Origin: Gemmatimonadota bacterium
GTDB taxonomy: Bacteria; Gemmatimonadota; Gemmatimonadetes; Longimicrobiales; Gaopeijiaceae
Length of the DNA: 64,000 nt
Direction: 5' to 3'
Assembly: GCA_029863645.1 (NCBI GenBank)
Contig: JAOTVA010000001.1
Location: 1-64,000, forward strand
Part shown: in pieces, positions 9,044 to 17,000 of the stretch
Position numbering within the stretch: the stretch's first letter is position 1
Layout of the letters: each line of letters starts with the position of its first letter
Notes under the pieces: model-generated
Databases searched by the model: none
What the model was told of the DNA's origin: nothing
What the model saw: only the letters and a program-made list of their open reading frames with translations
Position numbers and translations under genes: made by a program

Positions 9044-9508
9044 TCAGCCTAGATCGAGCGTGTATTCGGTGGTGATCTCGATTGCGCTGCCGATGCTTCG
9101 GTAGACTGGGCACTTGTCCGCGTGGAAGCTGTGCACGCGGTCGATGACCTCGCGGTCGGCCTTCACCGCCTGGACGTTGTAGGTCACGTGGATCCGGCGG
9201 ATGACGAGTACGCCATCGTCTTTCTCGACTTCGCCGCGCACCTGCGCAGTCAGCGCTCCGTCGCTCGCATTGATCCCGCGCGCCTCCAGCGCGCCTCCGA
9301 AGGTACCCGTTAGTCAGCCGCCGGCAGCCGCCATGACGTAGTCGAGGGTGGTGGCGATCTCACGCTCGGGCTCGACGCCGTAGTGCTCCGCGATGGCACC
9401 GTGCACGCCGAACTCGACGGGACCCTCGTGGCCGGGCAACCACGCGTTCCTATGGGGGCCCTTGGTGCGCTCGATGCGAATGTTGGCGGTGTAGACGACG
9501 TCGGACAT
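9044..9508 (-). CDS. OsmC-family peroxide-reductase-like protein, predicted selenoprotein (Sec65)
   Basis: The ORF track splits this into 9314-9508 and 9044-9241, but both lie in the same frame and are joined by one TGA (9316-9314). Reading through gives 154 aa: an N-terminal part ending LDYVMAAAGG, then U, then LTGTFGGALEARGI, and a second half with HADKCPVYRS. In OsmC/Ohr-like proteins the block after AAxGG is the first redox-active cysteine and the KCP cysteine is the second, so TGA sits exactly at the peroxidatic Cys. A GC hairpin with a UGGAG loop starts 19 nt after TGA. ATG 9508 has AGGAGG upstream. The real stop is also TGA. TGA is a normal stop in neighbouring genes, so genome-wide recoding is excluded. 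The alternative is a nonsense pseudogene or a sequencing error. Confidence 0.8.
9278..9294 (-). promoter_or_regulatory. Candidate bacterial SECIS hairpin
   Basis: GCGCGC-UGGAG-GCGCGC forms a 6-bp all-GC stem with a 5-nt loop that has G in the second position. The loop begins 25 nt after the UGA, inside the 16-37 nt window of the published bacterial SECIS model, which also wants a G among the first two loop bases. Caution: the stem encodes the conserved GALEARG motif, and in a GC-rich genome those codons may form such a hairpin by chance. Confidence 0.5.
9314..9316 (-). other. In-frame UGA, predicted selenocysteine codon
   Basis: The codon order on the minus strand is GCC-GGC-GGC-TGA-CTA-ACG-GGT, translating as A-G-G-U-L-T-G. 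The position matches the conserved first cysteine of the OsmC family (normally GGCLTG-like), and coding potential continues without frame change on both sides. Confidence 0.75.
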
Positions 9509-9580
9509 ATGCCTCCTCGGCTGGTTGCTCGGATTGTGACCCCATAGGGTCGCGATGGCAAACCGGGTATGCGGCCGGCG

Positions 9581-11539
9581 CTAGTCTTTGAGAGCGTCCA
9601 GAGCCCGCTCGACTTTCTCCCAAGCCTCTGTGGTTCGCTCGATCTCACTCGTGAGCGTGACCCGCTCGGCGACCAAGGCCGTCACCTGCTCCGGCGGGGT
9701 CTCGTCGTAGTAGCCGGGCCTACCGAAGGCGGCCTCGATGTCCGCGACCCGCCGCTCCGCTGTGTCCAAGCATACCATCAGTTCATCGCGACGCCTCTCC
9801 AGCTTCTTGCGCTCCTTGGCGGTGCTCGCCGGTTTCTGCGCGGCTGCGGGTTTCTGAGGGGCCTTCGCGCCCTTCCGCTCTTTGCGCTTCTCTCGCTTCG
9901 CCTTGAGCACGACCCGATCAGCGTCGAGGTGGTCGTCGCCCGAAAAGTGCACGTACTCCTCGTACGTCCCGAGATAGTCCGTAATCCCGTCCGGTTTGAT
10001 CTCCACGATGCGGGTCGCGAGCAGGCTCACGAACCAGCGATCGTGGGAGACCAGGATCAAGGTGCCCTCGAACCGCTTCAGGCCTTCCACGAGCGCCTCG
10101 ATCGCCTCGAGGTCGAGATGGTTCGTCGGCTCGTCCAGGACGAGCACGTTGGGCTGCTCGAGGGCCAGCCGGGCGAAGGCAAGCCGGGCGGCCTCGCCCC
10201 CCGACAGCGCGCTGAGCCGCTTCTCCCCGTCGTCTCCGGAAAAGAGCATCATGCCGAGCTGGCCCCTGACGAAGCCTCGGTCCTTGCCCGGACAGAAACT
10301 CCACAGCCACGCCTCGATGGTCGGGTTCTGGCTCGTTTGAGCCGACTCTTCCAGCTCTTCCCTGATGTCCTGCGCGAAGTATCCGGGATGCGTCTCGTAA
10401 CCCCACGTGGCGCTTCCCTTGTCCGCCTCCAGCCTCCCGACCAAGATCTTGAGCAGCGTCGACTTGCCGATGCCGTTCGGGCCCATGATCGCGATCCGAT
10501 CGCCCCGGCGAATCGAAAGATCGACCCCGTGCAGAACCGTCTTGTCGCCGAAGCTCTTCCGCACCCCATCGATCTCGAGCACATCGCGCCCGCTGGGACG
10601 GCGTTGCTCAAACCGGAACTTGGGGTATCTGCGGGAGCTACCTGGCAGGGCTTCGAGCTCGTTCGCCTTCTTCTCGATGAACCTGAGCTTGCTCTGGGCC
10701 TGGCGAGCCTTGCTCGCCTTCGCCTTGAACCGGTCGACGAAGTCCTGGTGATGAGCGATTTCCCGCTCGCGCTGGCCGATCTCCTTCTCGCGCCGCGCGC
10801 GCTCTGTGGCCTTCTGCTCCAGGAAGCGTGTGTAGTTGCCTCGGTAGGCCGTGACAGTCCCGTAATCCACATCGAGAATGCGGGTGGCCACATTGTCCAG
10901 GAAGCGGTGGTCGTGGGAAATCACCACAGCGGGACCGGAAAAAGCCTCCAGGAACTTCTCCAGCCAGCGGATGGAGAGGATGTCGAGGTGGTTCGTGGGC
11001 TCGTCCAGCAGCAGCGCATCGGGCGACGACGCCAGCACCTGGGCCAACAGCACCCTCAGCTTGAATCCTCCTGAGAGCGTCGAGAGCTGATGTCGGTGGA
11101 GTTCGTCAGGGAGGCCTAGGCCTTCGAGGATCAGCGCCGCTCGGGCCTCGGCGGCGTATCCGTCGTGCATCTGCACGATCTCTTCCAGAACGCCAAACCG
11201 ATCGGCGTCGAAACCGGCTTCCCCGCGGGCCAGCAGGGCCTCCTTTTCGGTCATCGCCTCCCACAGCTCGCGGTTGCCCATCAGGGCCACGCTCAGGATC
11301 TCCTCGTCCTCGTGGAGGAACTGGTCCTGACGCAGGACGCCAAGGCGGCACCCTTTCGGGAGCTGCACCGAGCCTTCCGTCGGCGGCGCCTCGCCGGCGA
11401 GGACGTTCAGCAGCGTCGTCTTCCCGGAACCGTTCGCACCGACGAGCCCATAGCGCTCACCTGGATTGAGCTGGAGCGAGGCGCCCGCGAAGAGCGTTCG
11501 GTCGCCAAACGACATGGCGAGATTGGAGGCGGAGATCAT
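9581..11539 (-). CDS. ABC-F family ATPase (Uup/YkpA-like)
   Basis: 652 aa with two ABC cassettes and no membrane segments. Cassette 1: Walker A GLVGANGSGKTTLL, signature LSGGFKLR, Walker B DALLLDEPTNHLD. Cassette 2: IMGPNGIGKSTLLK, LSGGEAARLAFARL, VLVLDEPTNHLD. Between them is the charged linker typical of ABC-F (EREIAHHQDFVDRFKAKASK). The C-terminal ~90 residues (KERKGAKAPQKPAAAQ onward) are a basic linker plus coiled coil resembling Uup. ABC-F proteins act at the ribosomal E site to relieve stalling or maintain translation. The gene has no obvious operon partner. Confidence 0.93.
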   Translation of the reverse strand: MISASNLAMSFGDRTLFAGASLQLNPGERYGLVGANGSGKTTLLNVLAGEAPPTEGSVQLPKGCRLGVLRQDQFLHEDEEILSVALMGNRELWEAMTEKEALLARGEAGFDADRFGVLEEIVQMHDGYAAEARAALILEGLGLPDELHRHQLSTLSGGFKLRVLLAQVLASSPDALLLDEPTNHLDILSIRWLEKFLEAFSGPAVVISHDHRFLDNVATRILDVDYGTVTAYRGNYTRFLEQKATERARREKEIGQREREIAHHQDFVDRFKAKASKARQAQSKLRFIEKKANELEALPGSSRRYPKFRFEQRRPSGRDVLEIDGVRKSFGDKTVLHGVDLSIRRGDRIAIMGPNGIGKSTLLKILVGRLEADKGSATWGYETHPGYFAQDIREELEESAQTSQNPTIEAWLWSFCPGKDRGFVRGQLGMMLFSGDDGEKRLSALSGGEAARLAFARLALEQPNVLVLDEPTNHLDLEAIEALVEGLKRFEGTLILVSHDRWFVSLLATRIVEIKPDGITDYLGTYEEYVHFSGDDHLDADRVVLKAKREKRKERKGAKAPQKPAAAQKPASTAKERKKLERRRDELMVCLDTAERRVADIEAAFGRPGYYDETPPEQVTALVAERVTLTSEIERTTEAWEKVERALDALKD

Positions 11540-11581
11540 GGGGGGAGAATGTAGCGAAGAGTCGCCCGCCTCCGGATCCGC

Positions 11582-12154
11582 TCAGAAGCCACCCACAGAA
11601 ATCGAGCCCGTTACACCGAGGAGATCCGGGCTCACCACAGGCCGTATGGACACGGTGGACCCGCCGGGCCCATGGACCGATAGCGGCTCCCATACCTCGT
11701 GCCTGGTCGCGAGTCCGACGATCACGCCGATCGGCACGCCGATGAGGGCGCCGGCGGCGGTCCCCCATTGGGCGGCCTCGCCCCTCGACGCCGGATGCAG
11801 GAAGCACGCAAGGAAGCCCGTCTCGCGGCAGGGCTTCCATGTGACGGCACCCATAACTCCGCCGATCGCGGCGCCAGCCCCGACGGAGATGAAGAGGTTC
11901 CTCGCGAATCGCCGCTCTGTCCCGAGGCTTCGCTCGAGACTTTCGATCTGATCCCGAGATACGACATGTCCGGAGCGATCCTGCGTCGCGAGGCGTACCT
12001 CTTCTGCCGAGATGGCGGAAACGACCCCGATCACGACGGCACCCTCGGCCTCCCGGAACCGTATTCGGTCGCCAGGGCTCAGCACGGTCTGAGCGTGGCT
12101 CGCGGCGGGAAGGACGGCCCCGAGCAATGTCAGTAGGGTGATCAAGCGGATCAT
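11582..12154 (-). CDS. Secreted hypothetical protein with glycine-zipper-like segments
   Basis: 190 aa from ATG 12154 (GAGGGGGCAGCC upstream). The signal peptide is MIRLITLLTLLGAVLPAASHAQ. The first mature part is a small beta-rich region (SPGDRIRFREAEGAVVIGVV...). Two glycine-rich hydrophobic stretches follow (ISVGAGAAIGGVMGAVTW and GTAAGALIGVPIGVIVGLAT), as in glycine-zipper membrane-associated proteins. Two cysteines (KPCRE, ACFLH) lie between the stretches. No enzyme motif is visible. Envelope location is inferred from the signal and zippers. Confidence 0.65.
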   Translation of the reverse strand: MIRLITLLTLLGAVLPAASHAQTVLSPGDRIRFREAEGAVVIGVVSAISAEEVRLATQDRSGHVVSRDQIESLERSLGTERRFARNLFISVGAGAAIGGVMGAVTWKPCRETGFLACFLHPASRGEAAQWGTAAGALIGVPIGVIVGLATRHEVWEPLSVHGPGGSTVSIRPVVSPDLLGVTGSISVGGF

Positions 12155-12397
12155 GGCTGCCCCCTCGGTTGATGATCTCTTGATGCGTGCCGGAGCTCTT
12201 CCGACACACACCAAGGTCGGGGGCCGCGCCTCCGAGAGAGATACGTCGGGCGACGTATGAGACCGGCCGTGTGCACGTATGCGGCGCTGCTTTCACATGA
12301 AACACATCGGCTTCAGCAGAACCCTAGAAAGCACTTGAACCCACCCATAAGTCCTGCTTCTTCTTGCTCGGTGATGTGTGATGCATGATGTTACTCC

Positions 12398-12628
12398 ATG
12401 CGCACCACACTGAACATCGACGACGACGTGCTCCGCGCGGCCAAGGAAATCGCGCGGCTCCGAGGCAACACGGCGGGGGCCATCCTGTCCGAGCTCGCTC
12501 GCGAAGGCCTGGAGGGGAAGCGGCAGACCTCCTCGATCGAGGTGCGCAACGGAGTGCCCCTCCTCCCCAGCCGCCCCGGGACGGGGATCGTGACACCGGA
12601 AGCCGTCCGCGACCTCGACGCCCCGTGA
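12398..12628 (+). CDS. vapB: VapB-type antitoxin
   Basis: 76 aa. The N-terminal MRTTLNIDDDVLRAAKEIARLRGNTAGAILSELAREGL is a ribbon-helix-helix DNA-binding domain; the C-terminal tail (SIEVRNGVPLLPSRPGTGIVTPEAVRDL) is the toxin-binding part. It overlaps the PIN-domain toxin gene by 4 bases (GTGA at 12625-12628), the usual antitoxin-first arrangement. RHH antitoxins repress their own operon. The ~100 bp upstream contain repeated TGATG/ATGCAT motifs (GGTGATGTGTGATGCATGAT) that could be the operator. Confidence 0.85.
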   Translation: MRTTLNIDDDVLRAAKEIARLRGNTAGAILSELAREGLEGKRQTSSIEVRNGVPLLPSRPGTGIVTPEAVRDLDAP

Positions 12629-13098
12629 TCGCGCTCCTCGACGTGGACGTGCTTGTCGCGCTCTTCGACCCCGCACACCTGCACCACGAGCAGGCGCACA
12701 CCTGGTTCGGCGCCAACCGGGGGTCGGGATGGGCCACCTGCCCTATCACCGAGAACGGGTTCGCTCGGGTCGTGTCCCATCCGGGCTACCCGGGGCGCCG
12801 CGTCGCGGTCTCGGACGCCCTCGAGCGACTGGGAACCTTCGCCGAGAGCGACGATCACCACTTCTGGCCGGATTCGACGTCGCTCCGGCGTCGCTCCCGA
12901 GTCGATACGAGTCTTCTGGACGGCCAGGACGGCATCAGGAGCGCCTACTTGCTGCTCCTGGCTGTAGAAAACCAAGGGCGGCTCGCCACATTCGACGCCG
13001 AAGTACCCCTCGGGGCCGTGCCGCAGGCCACCCCGGACCAGGTCGTCGTTCTGGCTACACCGGACTCGGAGGGTCAGGGTTTCGATGGAGCCAAGTAA
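12625..13098 (+). CDS. vapC: VapC-type PIN-domain toxin
   Basis: 157 aa from GTG 12625. The first PIN acidic residue is in ALLDVDVLVALFDPAHLHHEQA, the second in CPITENGFARV (Glu), and the C-terminal acidic group includes DGIRSAYLLLLAVENQGRLATFDAEV. This is the TA-system PIN arrangement, a Mg-dependent ribonuclease neutralised by the adjacent VapB. Its stop codon lies inside the dyad proposed as operator of the next gene. Confidence 0.87.
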   Translation: MIALLDVDVLVALFDPAHLHHEQAHTWFGANRGSGWATCPITENGFARVVSHPGYPGRRVAVSDALERLGTFAESDDHHFWPDSTSLRRRSRVDTSLLDGQDGIRSAYLLLLAVENQGRLATFDAEVPLGAVPQATPDQVVVLATPDSEGQGFDGAK

Positions 13099-13119
13099 GT
13101 GGTATTTTACCTACTACTT
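13093..13119 (+). promoter_or_regulatory. Candidate operator dyad for the Rrf2 regulator
   Basis: AAGTAAGTGGTA-TTT-TACCTACTACTT: two 12-bp arms match at 9 positions when inverted, centred 30 bp before the regulator ATG, in AT-rich DNA that contrasts with the flanks. Rrf2-family NsrR/IscR sites are AT-rich imperfect dyads of this size, so autoregulation is plausible. The dyad overlaps the vapC stop codon. Confidence 0.45.
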
Positions 13120-13135
13120 TTGCCAAAAGGGGGCT

Positions 13136-13570
13136 ATGAGACTCACCCGCTTCTCCGATATCGGCCTTCGGGCGCTCATGTACCTCGGCGCACATCGTGG
13201 GCGCCTCGTGCCGACTCAGGAGATCTCGGAACGACTCAACGTCTCCAGGGACCATCTCATGAAGAGCCTCCAGGCCCTCGATGCCATGGGGCTCGTCGCA
13301 GCCACCAGAGGCCGTGGTGGAGGGTTCTCCCTAAGGAGCGAGGGATCGTCGATCCGCCTGGGAGACCTCGTACGGTCCCTCGAGCCGAGCCTCGCCCTCG
13401 CCGAATGCTTCGAGGCCGTGTCCACGTGTCCACTCACGGGCGACTGTCGGCTGTCGGGCGTCCTCGCTGAGGCCCAGCGCGGGTTCTTCGACATCCTGGA
13501 CCGATACACGGTGGGCGACCTGGTGCAGGCGGACAGGCCCCGTCTCGTGCAGCTCGGGGCAGCGTCATGA
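13136..13570 (+). CDS. Rrf2-family Fe-S transcriptional regulator (NsrR-like)
   Basis: 144 aa from ATG 13136, preceded by AAAAGGGGG; the ORF track start at 13085 overlaps vapC. The winged helix is at 1-80 (MRLTRFSDIGLRALMYLG, VSRDHLMKSLQALDAMGLV, RGRGGGFSL). Three cysteines, C-x6-C-x5-C in ECFEAVSTCPLTGDCRL, match the cluster-binding spacing of NsrR/IscR-type sensors. The next gene, a group III truncated haemoglobin, starts inside its stop codon (ATGA), so nitric oxide or redox sensing coupled to a globin is likely. Whether the signal is NO, O2 or iron-sulfur status cannot be told from sequence. Confidence 0.88.
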   Translation: MRLTRFSDIGLRALMYLGAHRGRLVPTQEISERLNVSRDHLMKSLQALDAMGLVAATRGRGGGFSLRSEGSSIRLGDLVRSLEPSLALAECFEAVSTCPLTGDCRLSGVLAEAQRGFFDILDRYTVGDLVQADRPRLVQLGAAS

Positions 13571-13959
13571 TGCCCCGCATCACGGAACAGGAGATTCGCG
13601 ACCTCGTCTTCGCCTTCTACGAGCGCGTCCGTGAGGACGAGCGTCTCGGGCCGGTGTTCGAGCGCAGCCTCGAGGGGCGGTGGCCAGCCCATCTCGAGAA
13701 GATGTGCGACTTCTGGTCGAGCATCCTGCTGGCAACGGGTCGTTTCCAGGGCGACCCGGTGCGGGCGCACGTCGAGGTGGCTGGAATCCGCCCGGAGCAT
13801 TTCGACCGATGGATCGAGCTATTCGGGCAGACTGCGGCCATCACGCTCCGGCCGGAAACAGCGACGGACATCGTGGGTCGAGCGGCCCGAATTCGGGTCG
13901 CCCTCGAGCATGCAGCCTGCTCCGGGCTTCAAGGGCCGGAGGTGCCCTCGGGGCCCTGA
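13567..13959 (+). CDS. Group III truncated haemoglobin
   Basis: 130 aa. Globin landmarks of trHb group III: IRDLVFAFYERVREDERLGPVF (helix B), RWPAHLEKMCDFWSSILLATGRFQGDP (helix E region), and the proximal His in VRAHVEVAGIRPEHFDRWIELFGQT. It overlaps the Rrf2 regulator by 4 bases and is probably translated from the same mRNA. Such globins bind O2/NO and in several bacteria accompany NO-detoxification regulators. Cytoplasmic; no signal peptide. Confidence 0.88.
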   Translation: MMPRITEQEIRDLVFAFYERVREDERLGPVFERSLEGRWPAHLEKMCDFWSSILLATGRFQGDPVRAHVEVAGIRPEHFDRWIELFGQTAAITLRPETATDIVGRAARIRVALEHAACSGLQGPEVPSGP

Positions 13960-14011
13960 GCGGCTGAAGTAGTCCACGCCACACAGTGCTGTATTTGCTT
14001 CGGCCCCACTT

Positions 14012-14025
14012 TCGGTATATGTTCG
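14012..14025 (+). promoter_or_regulatory. Possible LexA half-site upstream of dnaE2
   Basis: TCGGTATATGTTCG matches the right half (ATATGTTCG) of the Gram-positive-type LexA box CGAACATATGTTCG, but the left half is degenerate. The ATG at 14019 lies inside it, which would favour the GTG at 14049 as the true start if the site is real. DnaE2 genes are commonly SOS-induced. Confidence 0.25.
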
Positions 14026-14048
14026 GTTTCCACGCATGGAGAACCCCG

Positions 14049-17000
14049 GTGCCGATCCCCTATGTCGAGTTGCATTGCCATTCCGGCTTCTCCTTCCTGG
14101 ATGGTGCCTCCCATCCAGAGGAGCTGGTGCTGCGCGCGAAGGAGCTCGGCTACCCCGCCCTGGCACTCACGGATCACAACGGGCTCTACGGCTCGATGGA
14201 GTTCGCCCGGGCGGCCCGTGAAGCGAACCTCCAGCCCATCACCGGAGCCGAGGTAACCCTCAGAGAGTGCTTTTCCGGAGTCGAGGAACCAGAAGGGGGA
14301 TATCATGTTACGCTCCTTGCAGAAACACCTCAGGGCTATGCCAATCTGAGCCGTCTCCTGACCGAAGCCCACATGGGATCGGAGCGTACGGACCCCCGGC
14401 TCCCCCTCGATTCGCTGCTCGAGCTCACCGAAGGGCTGATCCTCCTGACGGGATGTCGCAAGAGCCCCGTCGCATCAGCGCTGGACTCCTCGGTGGCCGA
14501 CGCCGAGGCGTTCACAAAACGGCTCGTATCGGCCTTCGGCCCTGGAAACGTCTTCGCGGAGCTGCAAGACAATGCAGTCAAAGGGGATACGGCCCGCAAT
14601 AAGGCGCTTGCGCGCCTCGCGGGCCGTCTTGGGCTCGGCGTCGTCGCCACGGGAAACGTCCACTACCACCGCCCCGAGCGGCACCGGCTCCAGGATGTGC
14701 TCGTCTCGATCCGGAACCGCACGACGCTCGACGGCGCACACGGCGCCAGGAGGGCCAATAGGCTCTTTCACCTGGCTCCACCCTGGGAGATGCGCCATCG
14801 CTTCCAGAGCCGACCTGAAGCGCTCACGAACACGCTCCTGATCGCAGAGCGGTGCGCCGCCTTCGACCTGACGGAGGATCTGGGCTACGAGTTCCCGGAT
14901 TTCCAGGGCTCGGAGCGCGGGAGCGCGCTCGAAACGCTCGCCGCCATCTGTTTGGCGAAGATCAGCGAGCTCTACGAGCCGGGCAGCACCCAGGAGCGCG
15001 ATGCCGAGGAACGGCTCCACACCGAGCTGAGCCTGGTGGACCTACACGGCCTGGCGGGCTTCTTCCTCGTCTACCGCGACATTATGGACCTCGCCACGCA
15101 AGTCGCTCGTGAGGTCAGAGGAGACGCCCCCAGGGCCCGCTCCGGCCTCCCCCCGGGTCGTGGGCGGGGCTCGTCGGTCTCCTCCATCATCTGCTACCTC
15201 ATCGGGCTCTCGCATATCGACCCGGTGAAGAACAACCTGTTTCTGGGCCGTTTTCTCAACGAAGCGCTACGCAGCGTCCCGGACATCGACCTCGATTTCC
15301 CTAGAAACATCCGCGAGCAGCTGATCCTCAGGGTCTACGAGAAGTATGGATCAGAGCACACGGCCCTCGTCTGCACCTTCCCCACCTACCGGCTCAAATC
15401 GGCGGTGCGAGAGATCGGCAAGGCCCTGGAGCTGCCCCTTGGAGAGCTCGAGAAGCTCTCCAAGCTCGCCGAGCACCGTTCGGCCTCAGGTCTCGCGGAC
15501 GAGATCGCCTCGCTGCCCGAATTCAAGGGCCGCGCGGACGCCAGGCTCTGGAGACTCCTGGGTGAGCTGGCCGAGGAGGTCGCGGGGCTGCCCCGCCACA
15601 TCTCCCAGCATGTCGGCGGCATGATCATCTCGAGCCGGCCCCTGGTCGAGATCGTCCCGTTGGAGCCCGCGGCCTGGGAGGGCCGGGTGCTCTGCCAGTG
15701 GGACAAGGACTCGTGCGAGGACGCGGGCTTCATCAAGATCGACTTCCTGGCGCTCGGCATGCTCTCGCTCGTCGAGGACACGGTCGACCTGATCGCCGAG
15801 CGGGCAGGGGCACCCACCGGAGGTGGGTCCGAAGGTGGGGGGGCACCCGCCGGGGGCACCCACCGGGGGCACCCACCGCAGGTGGGTCGGGTCGGGTCGG
15901 ACGCCCCCGACCTGTCGCGCATCGACTTCGAGGACGAGGCGCTCTACGACCGGATCTGCTCGGGGGACACCGTGGGGCTCTTCCAGATCGAGAGCCGCGC
16001 CCAGATCCAGATGCTCCGGCGCACCCGTCCACGGAACCTCGATGACCTTGCCGTGCAGGTCGCGATCGTGCGTCCCGGACCCATCGTGGGAGGCGCCGTG
16101 AACCCCTATGTGCGCCGACGCGAGATGCTGAGAGAAACACCTGATTACCAGATCCCCTATCCTCATCCATTACTTGAAGAAGCACTGGGTGAGACGTTGG
16201 GGGTCATCATCTTCCAGGACCAAGTCCTCAAGGTGTGCCAGGCGCTGGCGAACTTCTCGGACGGCCAGGCGGAGTCGCTCCGGCGGGCCATGAGCCGCAA
16301 GCGCTCGAAGGAGGCGTTGGCTGCCCACTGGGAGGAGTTCCGAGAGGGTGCGACAGCTAATGGTGTCGACGAGACGACGGCCCGGGAAATCTTCGCCCAG
16401 GTGACCGCGTTCTCCGAGTTTGGCTTCCCCAAGTCGCACGCGTCGGCCTTCGCGCTCCTGGCGTACCAGTCGGCCTGGCTCCGTCATTATTACCCGGTCG
16501 AATTCTATGTCGGGCTCTTCAACAACCAACCCATGGGCTTCTACTCACTGGATGCCTTGGGCCGAGACGCCCGCAGGCACGGGCTCAAGACCCTCTTGCC
16601 CGACGTAAATCGAAGTGAGGTGAACTGCACGGCCGAGGGGACCGATCTGCGCATCGGATTGGGCTTCGTGCGCGGGTGGGGCACCGACATCGCCGAAAAG
16701 GTCATCGTGGAGCGTCGGAAGCACGGCGCCTACCGCTCCCTGGCTGACTTCCTCCGTCGTACCCCGGCGGCACTCAAGCGTCCGGCCGTGGAAAACCTCA
16801 TCTGGGTCGGTGGATTCGCGGGATTCGGGCTCACGCGGCGCGAATTGCTCTGGCAGACGGGCCTCTGGTTGGGCCCCGAGACCGACGAAGAGCGCAGCGG
16901 GGGCCGGGAAGACCATGCCCAGACCGAGCTGGCCCTGGAGGACCCCTATGCGGGACTCTCCTTCCCCGACCTCGGGGCCACGGACCGGATGATCGCGGAG

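Noticed and set aside
9028-9052. CTAGGC...GCCTAG dyad between fda and the OsmC gene as terminator
   Set aside because: Only 6 bp with a 13-nt loop and no U run; overlaps both stop regions, so likely incidental.
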